Shown here: positions 1 through 6,777 of the stretch, in pieces | Layout of the letters: each line of letters starts with the position of its first letter | Position numbering within the stretch: position 1 is the stretch's first letter | Source of the DNA: Pseudoduganella buxea | GTDB lineage: Bacteria; Pseudomonadota; Gammaproteobacteria; Burkholderiales; Burkholderiaceae_D | Assembly: GCF_009720835.1 (NCBI RefSeq) | Contig: NZ_WNKZ01000031.1 | Coordinates: forward strand, 1-59,160 | Length of the DNA stretch: 59,160 bases | Reading direction: 5' to 3' | Translations under genes and position numbers: made by a program | The notes under the pieces: model-generated | Database searches by the model: none | What the model saw: the letters and a program-made list of their open reading frames with translations, nothing else | Told to the model about the DNA's origin: nothing

Positions 1-127
1 CAACTGGTTGTGGACCTACAATCACGACCGACCCAATATGGCGCTCGGCGGTATCACGCCAAAACAGAAATTGGCACTTGCCGCTTAACCTCTACTTTTA
101 GCGTGCTCTAAAAATGGGGGGATTACC
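1..127 (+). mobile_element. Right end of an IS3-family insertion sequence
   Basis: The window opens inside an IS3-family element. After the transposase stop at 86-88 the sequence runs to a terminal TGGGGGGATTACC at 115-127. This is the reverse complement of the 13 bases that open the second IS copy at 59,034, and further in both ends share AGAGC and AAGTAGA blocks. These are therefore the right and left terminal inverted repeats of the same IS type. The body of this copy lies left of the window. Confidence 0.85.
2..88 (+). CDS. IS3-family transposase OrfB, C-terminal end (partial)
   Basis: This is the last 28 codons of an IS3-family DDE transposase. The frame starting at base 2 reads NWLWTYNHDRPNMALGG followed by ITPKQKLALAA and a TAA stop. 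That is the typical C-terminal tail of IS407-group OrfB proteins (YNxxRPN, GxTP, ending in Ala). The catalytic DDE core is outside the window. The stop is followed directly by the IS right inverted repeat, as expected for OrfB. Confidence 0.85.
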   Translation, partial: NWLWTYNHDRPNMALGGITPKQKLALAA

Positions 128-648
128 AGCGGAGACGCTTCCGATCGGGCACTACGGGTGATTTCCGTCAAAGTTACGTGTTCCTTGGCCGGTGGTGTAA
201 CGTCCCGATGTCGGCGTTGTCTTGAATTGGCTTCATCAGTATCGACACCGCACACTGAGCTTAGTCGTCGATACGCGGTGATTAAGTGACGAACCATAAT
301 TGGATTAGCGGCAGCAATGAACGCCGCGTTCTTCCGATTGTCGGAGCGGTTACTTCCTTCAATTTTCATATCGAAACCACGTCGACTGTGCGTCCGCCGG
401 GCCACAACGTGCGTCTCAAATGCGCACCAGGGGCCTGGTGTCGCGGCATCGCAAAGTTCTTCCAGTTTGTCCAACAAGTTTGCAAACGCCTCATCAGTGG
501 GCACTAGAGCCCCAAAATACGCGGCACCGTTCCATGCCGGTATGTTCCGCAGAGGTTCTGCTTGAGTCAGCGCACGAATGGCACTGTCAATTTCATTTTG
601 CGCCGTCAAGCTCACCATTTGATCTTTGTTGAACGTGTTCATCCCCAT
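85..648 (-). pseudogene. Phage-type hypothetical protein truncated by the IS3 element
   Basis: The reading frame starts at 648 (alternative ATG at 642) and runs leftward into the IS. Its last 14 or so residues are encoded by the IS terminal repeat, so the original C-terminus is lost. The native part has an ATPGPW motif followed by about 35 residues and then NAAFIAAANPIMVRHLI. This ATPGPW...N.xFIAAANP pattern is known from small phage and plasmid proteins of the Ea22/ead type. Function is unknown. No clear ribosome binding site is visible beyond GGAATGGGG. The IS insertion probably inactivated it or left a shortened product. Confidence 0.5.
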
Positions 649-1383
649 TCCAATACCTACAACGTTTTGCCGCTGCTATTGTTCTTCTACGCCTGCCATG
701 GATTAGTCTGCGAGCGTGTCTTGTGTGGCTTGTCGGCATTGTGTGCCAGTAGCCACATATGACCGCCCCCACATTTGCCGTCGAGCTGCCCTGGCCCTTT
801 CAGGCGGACTAGAGTGCACACTCCGGACATGCCCAAATGGGATAGCCTTACAATGTAAACTCAACAATACAATTAAATGCGTGCTCCCTTAGTATCTACC
901 ATGCGGAGCGGGATTCAACCTGATATGCCAGACTGTGCAAATCCACAATGGCGTCATTTTGGGCCCAATTTCGTGTCGACCTTGAAGTCTGGGCGTTCGA
1001 GTGCGAGAATGAAGTGCTATCTGTGAGAATCGCTCTCACTATGCTCTCAGCGCAGTCCATCGCGGACGATGCTTGAGAACCTACGTGGTCACCACGCGGG
1101 CGTTGGCGTACGATATGCGCCCCTTTGTATTGGCCAGCTCCCTGGTCATTCTTTGCAAGCCGGACAGCGAGCAAGCTGCACGGTGTTTTGCAAAGTTGGT
1201 TGTCGCCAGCTGCAATGGCTGACGAACGCTGGAACGCTTCCCCAGTTGTTCCTCATAAGGTCCAGGTTTTCTGTACTGGGCCTACCTTTGTCTTTCCGAC
1301 AAACAGTTTGAGCTTTCCTGGCTCATGAGCGAAAGGGACCCTCGTGGAGCCCTGACGTTCTCTATCCTGACACGGAGGTCTAC
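649..1383. other. Island DNA without a convincing gene
   Basis: Several short overlapping open frames occur on both strands, the longest on the minus strand at 896-1174 (92 codons). None has a recognisable motif together with a good ribosome binding site. The DNA is less GC-rich than the host part of the window. It may hold regulatory sequence or decayed genes. Confidence 0.4.
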
Positions 1384-1632
1384 ATGTCCACTGTTATTGA
1401 AGAACCCGTCTGCACGCTACTGGGCGGGTCGGGGCGACGCGCTATGGTTATTCAAACATCAACGGTATGCGCCTTGCTGCTACCGCCGATGCAAACGCAT
1501 CGCTCAGGTACGTCGAGCTGCGTTGTCTCGGCACCAATCTCTCAGCCACGCCGCCTGTTTGTCATGCTGAGGTCAGTCGTTACTGCAGCACGTCGCTGCT
1601 TGGGCACACACGCTATCGCGCATCGGAGCTAG
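1384..1632 (+). CDS. Small hypothetical protein
   Basis: This 82-codon frame is chosen over its overlapping neighbours because its ATG is preceded by a near-ideal ribosome binding site (GGAGG, about 6 bases upstream). The product starts MSTVIEEPVCTLLGG and becomes basic and Ser/Arg-rich towards the end. I do not recognise a family. Competing frames at 1325-1570 and 1467-1982 lack such a start signal. The call depends almost entirely on the start signal, so it is tentative. Confidence 0.3.
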   Translation: MSTVIEEPVCTLLGGSGRRAMVIQTSTVCALLLPPMQTHRSGTSSCVVSAPISQPRRLFVMLRSVVTAARRCLGTHAIAHRS

Positions 1633-1729
1633 ATAGCACGGCAAGTAATCATTTGTGCCGCACGCGGGGGCTACTTGGTTTCCCGCAAGGGCGCCTGATA
1701 CCTCTCGCTGCGCACTTGAGGAGATCATC

Positions 1730-2236
1730 ATGGCGAAGGATAGGCCACCTGGGCGGCGGCGTTCAGCGGCCGACGTGGAAGAATCACGCGTCTGGGCCGG
1801 ATTATATCGAAAGGTACGGGATCCGGTTATCGCATTCGAAGTGCTTACGATGCTGGACTCCGATCAGAAATGCTTGGAAGAACATCGAGGCCTTTATCTG
1901 CAATGCCGGTGTTCGTTACGACGCGCGAAACAGCGCGAAGCGCGATTGTCCACCGTGCGGCATTGTGGGACAGTTCTGGTGAGTTGGCTGTGCCTGCCGT
2001 ATCGAATGGTCGGTGGCACGCTACGATTTCTGGCAGACGTGGTCACGAGTCCGCCGGAGTTTGAAGAGGAACCCGCTACGGCGGCGGTTCAGCGATTGAG
2101 CAAGAAACCTAGCCCTTCAGAACAACAGAAGAAGCAGGTAAAACAGGCCGGCCCCGTTAAGCATCAGGCAAAGGCGTCCGAGTCTAGCCAAGAATCGCCA
2201 AGCGCGGATGGTCAAGCGCAGGCGTCGGTCAAATAG
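1730..2236 (+). CDS. Hypothetical protein with charged C-terminal tail
   Basis: The 168-residue product begins MAKDRPPGRRRSAADVEES. The start at 1730 is preferred to an upstream in-frame ATG at 1655 because GAGGAG lies 7 bases before it. The first 120 residues look globular, with a short hydrophobic stretch (GTVLVSWLCLPY). The last 50 are low-complexity, rich in Lys, Gln, Ser and Pro, and probably disordered. No family is recognised. It is the first reasonably supported gene of the island's small-gene run and its end overlaps the convergent gene at 2117-2509. Confidence 0.5.
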   Translation: MAKDRPPGRRRSAADVEESRVWAGLYRKVRDPVIAFEVLTMLDSDQKCLEEHRGLYLQCRCSLRRAKQREARLSTVRHCGTVLVSWLCLPYRMVGGTLRFLADVVTSPPEFEEEPATAAVQRLSKKPSPSEQQKKQVKQAGPVKHQAKASESSQESPSADGQAQASVK

Positions 2237-2509
2237 TCGGCCCTGGGTGCCAAAACAACACTCAACGGCGCGATCAATTAAACCATGCAGCAACCTCGTG
2301 TCACTGCCATGTCCCGGAAAGCGGTCCTTGCAGCCTTTGACGTACCTGTCCAAATCCTGCAAGGACACAATATTCGCTGGCGGCACTCCGGTAATCCATG
2401 AAAGTCGTGCGATTTCTGCGGGCGTCAACCGAACTCGTTTTCCCAGCTGAATCATTTTACCGTTCCTTATGGCGATCACACCCCGCGGCAATAGCGCTTC
2501 GTGTGTCAT
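2117..2509 (-). CDS. Hypothetical protein, convergent overlap with the upstream gene
   Basis: The 130-residue frame begins MTHEALLPRGVIAIRNGK and contains LTPAEIARLSWITGVPPANI and LQDLDRYVKG, which look like genuine helices of a small soluble domain. The last 35 residues (ending LLLLLF) lie antisense to the Lys/Gln-rich tail of the plus-strand gene ending at 2236, so either tail could be the artefact. No known family is recognised. The N-terminal 90 residues are the more credible part. Confidence 0.4.
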   Translation of the reverse strand: MTHEALLPRGVIAIRNGKMIQLGKRVRLTPAEIARLSWITGVPPANIVSLQDLDRYVKGCKDRFPGHGSDTRLLHGLIDRAVECCFGTQGRLFDRRLRLTIRAWRFLARLGRLCLMLNGAGLFYLLLLLF

Positions 2510-2640
2510 TCATATTAAGCACGAGTCCCGCAGGATTCAACCCTGAAAGGATGGCTCCCGGGCCTCGCGCTTGTCTCAGGCTGCGATCGGAATTGCGGCA
2601 ACGGAGTGATTTGGGTGTTTCTTGCGGAGTGGAGGCAACA

Positions 2641-2895
2641 ATGAATCGTTTACTGGACGCGGGGCGAAGGACCACCGCATCGATATCTACCCACATCGTG
2701 GACCCAGCAGTTGAGAAGCTTGAGGCCCTGCGGCCTGGCGCTTGGCTGCGAACCAAGGACGGCGGTCGGTATATCCGAACCGACCGTACGTGCATATGTT
2801 TTTGCAACCTGGAAACAGGAGAGATGTGTTCGGCGAAAGATATTTGTTATCGCCACGGCGGCATCAGGGAGGAAAACCTTCTTCATGATGCATGA
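2641..2895 (+). CDS. Small Cys-containing hypothetical protein
   Basis: The ATG at 2641 follows GGAGTGGAGG with good spacing and gives an 84-residue product, MNRLLDAGRRTT and so on. A longer open frame from 2398 lacks a start signal. The product has a GAWLRTKDGGRYI segment and then CICFCNLETGEMC, a small cysteine cluster that could bind metal. No family is recognised. It sits in a same-strand series of small genes leading to nrdB. Confidence 0.45.
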   Translation: MNRLLDAGRRTTASISTHIVDPAVEKLEALRPGAWLRTKDGGRYIRTDRTCICFCNLETGEMCSAKDICYRHGGIREENLLHDA

Positions 2896-2996
2896 GACGT
2901 ATTGCGCGTGGCCGGGTCGTTGCCGTCTTGGCGGCCGGCACGCACTGTTGGCCCCGTCGGACACAAGGCTGTGATGAATATTAATGGGCGGGAATA

Positions 2997-3446
2997 ATGG
3001 AAGAACTCGACGAAACTCCAGGAGCGACCGCGGTTTTCGCACTCGCACAAGCCTGTGCCGGACTCGATAACACTGAGGCCGCGTCCTCTCGGTTGAAAGC
3101 CGCAGCATTTGATATTTCCCAGTTTGGATATCAATGCTGGATGACCGGGAGGCCCATGCCAGATGTGTTCCTTGGATACGCCAATGCCGGTCCACTATGG
3201 GCTGAAGGAATTCGGCGCGCACGCATGGACTGCGCTTTGATGGCATGCAGTTGCGACTGTCCCCGCGGTTGGCGCGCCTTTGAACCGTATCGCGTCTGCC
3301 AACGCGACGTTCCAACGCGCCGGCAACAACGGTTGGCAGCAATCCGTATCGTCGTTGCGGCGCTTTGTCCGGATAAACAGGGCATTATTGTTGCCAGCGG
3401 ACTGGTGCCGCGGCGGCTATCAAGCGAGTATCGGGACAGGCGATAA
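2997..3446 (+). CDS. Hypothetical protein
   Basis: This is a 149-residue frame with a GGCGGGA ribosome binding site just upstream of ATG 2997. The N-terminal half (MEELDETPGATAVFALAQA, then a GYQCWMTGRPMPD segment) has normal globular composition. The second half is rich in Cys, Arg and Ala, with CSCDCPRGW. I do not recognise a family. The gene is followed by a promoter-like site at 3456-3484 that would start a separate transcript. Confidence 0.45.
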   Translation: MEELDETPGATAVFALAQACAGLDNTEAASSRLKAAAFDISQFGYQCWMTGRPMPDVFLGYANAGPLWAEGIRRARMDCALMACSCDCPRGWRAFEPYRVCQRDVPTRRQQRLAAIRIVVAALCPDKQGIIVASGLVPRRLSSEYRDRR

Positions 3447-3455
3447 TATTTTCGG

Positions 3456-3484
3456 TTGACGTAATCTTGTAAGATTTGAGAATC
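3456..3484 (+). promoter_or_regulatory. Promoter with a palindrome between -35 and -10
   Basis: TTGACG (3456-3461) is followed after 17 bases by AGAATC (3479-3484). The spacer contains the inverted repeat AATCTT-GT-AAGATT (3463-3476), and a further GAGAATCTC palindrome covers the -10 region. The start codon at 3520 lies about 30 bases downstream. The arrangement suggests a repressor-controlled promoter for the 3520 gene and perhaps the run into nrdB. It was identified by eye. Confidence 0.45.
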
Positions 3485-3519
3485 TCTTGCGATTAAGTTC
3501 CTAATATTTGAGGAGAAAT

Positions 3520-3810
3520 ATGAAATACATCGGATCTGTCCAAATCTCCGATACGGAGATGAAAATTTGGGTGCATCAAGATGAGTGCGAAACCTGCGTG
3601 TGGTTGTTCGGACCGCAGGGTAGTCATGCTAGTGTTTCCAAGCGATTAGCGCTGCCAAGGCTGGGTGCAAGTGAATTCTTCGCCAAAACATACTCGGGAA
3701 ACTCGCCGCTGCGCGAACCCTTGCTCAATACCGGTCTGTTTATCGATACCGGACGCCGGGTGCCAAGTGGATTTGTTGACCTAGAGGTGTGGCGCTTGAC
3801 GCATCCATAA
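3520..3810 (+). CDS. Hypothetical protein, first gene of the nrdB-containing run
   Basis: The start at 3520 is fixed by GAGGAGAA immediately upstream; an in-frame start at 3508 overlaps that site. The product is 96 residues, begins MKYIGSVQISDTEMKIWVH and looks beta-rich and soluble, with no signal peptide. No family is recognised. It follows a palindrome-containing promoter and precedes the Cys-rich 3902 gene by 91 bases on the same strand. Confidence 0.55.
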   Translation: MKYIGSVQISDTEMKIWVHQDECETCVWLFGPQGSHASVSKRLALPRLGASEFFAKTYSGNSPLREPLLNTGLFIDTGRRVPSGFVDLEVWRLTHP

Positions 3811-3901
3811 ATTCGACAACGGCACACAGGCTGGAGCATCGTAAAATCAGCCAGATGTCCGGTGGTTCATATCTGGCCAGTCGCAAATTAAGGGAGTAAT
3901 G

Positions 3902-4270
3902 ATGGACATATTTTCGACATCGGATGATTGCTGTGGCGACGGTCTCTCGCTCGCCCCAGAGAAGTGCATCGATGGCAGTTGGTCGGCTCGGCAACTGGAT
4001 GCTTTTAATGAGGGGTTTCACGCACGTACCGCCTGCCATGGTGACTGCGTGCCGGACCCCGACGTCGCCTGCGAGCCGGAACTGCTGGGCCAATGGCACC
4101 GTGGGCGGGCTGCAGCTATTCTGATCGGCGTTCTCGCAACCTGCGACTGTGGGGATGCCGGGCGCTGCCTGCGTACCGACGCCTGTGGGTCGGTATGCCT
4201 CATTAGGCAAACCCGTGGGTACGCGCCAGAGAACGTATTCCGGGCGGAATATAAATCTAGTTTTGGATGA
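3902..4270 (+). CDS. Cys-rich hypothetical protein directly upstream of nrdB
   Basis: AGGGAG lies 5 bases before ATG 3902 (ATG 3899 is also in frame). The product has about 122 residues and roughly ten cysteines, including DDCCGDG, TACHGDC and CDCGDAGRC. The [13 protein letters not shown] segment resembles small phage or plasmid proteins of the 'ribosome modulation factor-like' kind, but this is weak. Its stop lies 11 bases upstream of the nrdB start and overlaps nrdB's alternative start codons, which suggests translational coupling. Confidence 0.5.
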   Translation: MDIFSTSDDCCGDGLSLAPEKCIDGSWSARQLDAFNEGFHARTACHGDCVPDPDVACEPELLGQWHRGRAAAILIGVLATCDCGDAGRCLRTDACGSVCLIRQTRGYAPENVFRAEYKSSFG

Positions 4271-4281
4271 TGGAGGATCTG

Positions 4282-5370
4282 ATGCGGGATTGTGATGAAG
4301 ACCAGGTGGTACCGAGTTCGGGGAGTGCGCAAATCGATCCTGGCGAACACCGTCTCACCAAACGCATTATCAATGGAAAGACGGACATCAATCAGCTGAT
4401 GCCGTTCCAATACACATGGGCCTGGGAGAAGTATTTGGCCGGGTGCGCCAACCACTGGATGCCGCAGGAAGTCAATATGCAACGCGACGTAGAACTGTGG
4501 AAAAGCCCTACTGGCCTGACCGACGATGAGCGCCGGATCGTCGAGCGCAATCTTGGTTTCTTTGTTACCGCTGACTCCCTGGCTGCGAATAATATCGTGC
4601 TGGGAACCTACCGGCATATTACGGCGCCCGAGTGCCGCTTGTACTTGCTACGCCAAGCATTCGAGGAAGCCATTCACACGCACGCTTATCAATATATTGT
4701 AGAATCGCTGGGATTGGATGAGCGGGCAATCTTCAATGCATACCATGAAGTGGATTCTATTCGGGATAAGGACCAGTTCCTGATACCGTTCATCGACACG
4801 TTGACCGATCCGGCTTTTGTAACAGGTACGTTCGAGAATGACCAAAAGCTGCTGCGGTCAATCATTGTCTTCGCCTGTCTCATGGAAGGGCTATTTTTCT
4901 ATGTCGGGTTCACGCAGATATTGGCGCTCGGTCGCCAGAATAAGATGACCGGCGCCGCTGAGCAATATCTGTATATCTTGCGTGACGAATCGATGCACTG
5001 CAACTTCGGCATCGACCTGATCAATACGATCAAGATCGAAAATCCACACCTATGGACATCGAAGTTTCGCGATGATCTCGTCGTGCTGTTTCACCAGGCC
5101 GTTGAGCTCGAGTCGCGCTATGCGGAAGATACCATGCCGCGGGGCGTCCTCGGCCTGAACGCGCAAATGTTTAAAGAATACTTGCGATTCATTGCCGACC
5201 GACGTGCCGTGCAGATCGGACTAGAACCGATCTTCGCGCAAACCGAGAATCCATTTCCATGGATGAGCGAGATGATCGATCTGAAAAAGGAACGGAATTT
5301 CTTCGAAACTCGGGTCACAGAGTATCAGACCAGGGCGCTCGACTGGGGCGACTGTGAGGCCTGCCAATGA
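4282..5370 (+). CDS. nrdB: Ribonucleotide reductase class Ia beta subunit (NrdB), orphan copy
   Basis: NrdB holds the diiron centre and tyrosyl radical that the alpha subunit NrdA uses to reduce ribonucleoside diphosphates. ATG 4282 is chosen because GGAGG lies 5 bases upstream; this gives 362 residues, a normal length. The metal ligands can be read in order: Asp in TADSLAANN, Glu and His in EEAIHTHAY, Glu in LMEGLFF, and Glu and His in RDESMH. The Tyr in HTHAY sits four residues after the His, matching the radical Tyr122 of E. coli NrdB. The core strongly resembles chromosomal beta-proteobacterial NrdB. No nrdA is nearby, and the tail (DWGDCEACQ) differs from the usual acidic end that docks to NrdA, as I recall it. 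It probably works with the host NrdA or supports element replication. Confidence 0.93.
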   Translation: MRDCDEDQVVPSSGSAQIDPGEHRLTKRIINGKTDINQLMPFQYTWAWEKYLAGCANHWMPQEVNMQRDVELWKSPTGLTDDERRIVERNLGFFVTADSLAANNIVLGTYRHITAPECRLYLLRQAFEEAIHTHAYQYIVESLGLDERAIFNAYHEVDSIRDKDQFLIPFIDTLTDPAFVTGTFENDQKLLRSIIVFACLMEGLFFYVGFTQILALGRQNKMTGAAEQYLYILRDESMHCNFGIDLINTIKIENPHLWTSKFRDDLVVLFHQAVELESRYAEDTMPRGVLGLNAQMFKEYLRFIADRRAVQIGLEPIFAQTENPFPWMSEMIDLKKERNFFETRVTEYQTRALDWGDCEACQ

Positions 5371-5417
5371 ACGAGCACGATTCGCTATGCTTTATGCTCT
5401 AGCGGAAAACCCGTCGA

Positions 5418-5636
5418 ATGTCGGTAAGCAGTCGGTTGACCAAGTCTGCTTCTGCATCCCGCACTGTTGAGGAAGATGACGCTCCAGGATCGTCATTGAT
5501 GGATTTTGTGGCTAGCCGTCTCCAACTGGTGCATTGCTTGATAGATATCGCCAGCGAGCTGGCGACACTTAGGTGGTTTCAAAATAAGACGAATGGACGG
5601 AGGTTGCCAGAACCTGGCACGCAACGTTCAAGATAG
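5418..5636 (+). CDS. Possible small protein after nrdB
   Basis: This 72-residue frame lies between nrdB and a terminator, and its TAG stop touches the terminator stem. It is Ser/Leu-rich with no motif and has only a weak CGGAAAA upstream of the ATG. The main argument for it is position. It may simply be untranslated 3' sequence of the nrdB transcript. Confidence 0.2.
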   Translation: MSVSSRLTKSASASRTVEEDDAPGSSLMDFVASRLQLVHCLIDIASELATLRWFQNKTNGRRLPEPGTQRSR

Positions 5637-6325
5637 GCGGCCCTTATGGCCGCCATTTTTTTTCGATTGACCTTCTGAGTCCGGCTCAGAGAATGGACTG
5701 GTTTCGACAAGATGCACCTCGGACTGGTATTACATATTATGCCCAATGAATATGTCCCCAACGTCTGCGTTTCCCTGCAATCCACTCTGTCACTTCTTTT
5801 TGGCTGCGACAACGCGCAATAGCATACTATCATGCTGTCCTTCTGCCTCACAGGAAAAGATTTGCAATGGCACATCTTTTTGTGTCCGACCACCAATGCC
5901 GCGCTAATGCTCGAGGTAACCTCTGCGCCGTTCAACGAACAGGTTATGGACAGGGACTCGCCCGCCTTAGTGGCGTACACCCCTCCCTCGGTCGTCTTGC
6001 CGACCACGTAGTGCGGCTGTAGGCCTATGTAACGAAAGCTGACCTTCAGCGACTCTTGCTGCAGATGATAGTGCTCTTGGCGCTCGTCAATGCGCGCTTC
6101 GCGTATCGCGTTGATGCGGTCCTCGATCCAGCGTTTGTCGTCGCTCGTCAAGTCATGGCGGCTTCTCAGATAGGGCGGTTGGGCCGGTGCAAGTTGGCCG
6201 ATCTTCGGAAGGACTGTGGTGAACAATATCTTTCTTTGGACGAGCGGACGACAAGATGGTTGAGTACAGATTTCTGCGCATTGATAGAGCAAGGCGAAAT
6301 GCGGCGCGCATTGCACGCGCCGCAC
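5579..6325 (-). CDS. Doubtful hypothetical ORF
   Basis: This is an open frame of 248 codons with a GTG start and no convincing ribosome binding site. The segment LTSDDKRWIEDRINAIREAR followed by a charged helix and LKVSFRYIGLQPHYVVG looks like real protein. However, the last 25 codons run through a terminator that clearly serves the opposite strand. The frame may be a decayed gene whose true ends are lost. No family is recognised. Confidence 0.25.
   Translation of the reverse strand: MRRVQCAPHFALLYQCAEICTQPSCRPLVQRKILFTTVLPKIGQLAPAQPPYLRSRHDLTSDDKRWIEDRINAIREARIDERQEHYHLQQESLKVSFRYIGLQPHYVVGKTTEGGVYATKAGESLSITCSLNGAEVTSSISAALVVGHKKMCHCKSFPVRQKDSMIVCYCALSQPKRSDRVDCRETQTLGTYSLGIICNTSPRCILSKPVHSLSRTQKVNRKKMAAIRAAYLERCVPGSGNLRPFVLF
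5636..5663 (+). terminator. Rho-independent terminator of the nrdB transcript
   Basis: A perfect 7-bp stem, GGCGGCC (5636-5642) with GGCCGCC (5648-5654), has a CTTAT loop and is followed by A and eight T. The T run is on the plus strand, so it ends transcription coming from nrdB. Confidence 0.85.
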
Positions 6326-6468
6326 ATATTACTTGGGGAGATATAGCATCAATGGTGCTTATAAAAATCTCACCTCCTTCCTATGTACTTACTACCGTTG
6401 TCCCGGGAGAAATTCGAATGCCGACCGGTCGCTCTTTGCTTAAAAGGCGATAATATTAATTGTTGCAC

Positions 6469-6702
6469 TTATGGTGCGGGCGACAGCGCTTGCACTGCAA
6501 GTCGCCATTGTACCGGCCTATCAGGATGTTGCTTATGCTTCCAACGCGGCAGCCTTCTGCCACGCCGAACCACGATTTCGTAGAAGCAAAAATCACAGCG
6601 ATAGACTCCTGAATACGGTGCAATTTTACCCGCGGCATGCAATTCGTCAAATACGTCGGCAGATGACGCTACAAGCAATGCGCTGTATTTATATACTGCC
6701 AC
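6469..6702 (-). CDS. Small zinc-ribbon-like protein ('protein L' family)
   Basis: The 77-residue product starts with GTG at 6702, supported by AAGGAGGG about 9 bases upstream. It reads MAVYKYSALL, then GKIAPYSGVYRCDFCFYEIV, then LPRWKHKQHP. This matches a family of short proteobacterial proteins, often annotated 'protein L', with pattern P-x-SGxYRCxxCxxEx, a Pro-rich turn, an H-x-x-H segment and a final W. The Cys pair and His pair probably bind zinc. The canonical CxxC is here CDFC. The role is unknown. It lies downstream of the SbcC-like gene on the same strand, about 75 bases away. Confidence 0.7.
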   Translation of the reverse strand: MAVYKYSALLVASSADVFDELHAAGKIAPYSGVYRCDFCFYEIVVRRGRRLPRWKHKQHPDRPVQWRLAVQALSPAP

Positions 6703-6777
6703 GAATCACGCCCTCCTTTTTCGATATTGGAATGTCCGAAATAATGACATCGTTTTTCAATTGATGATCAATGAATA

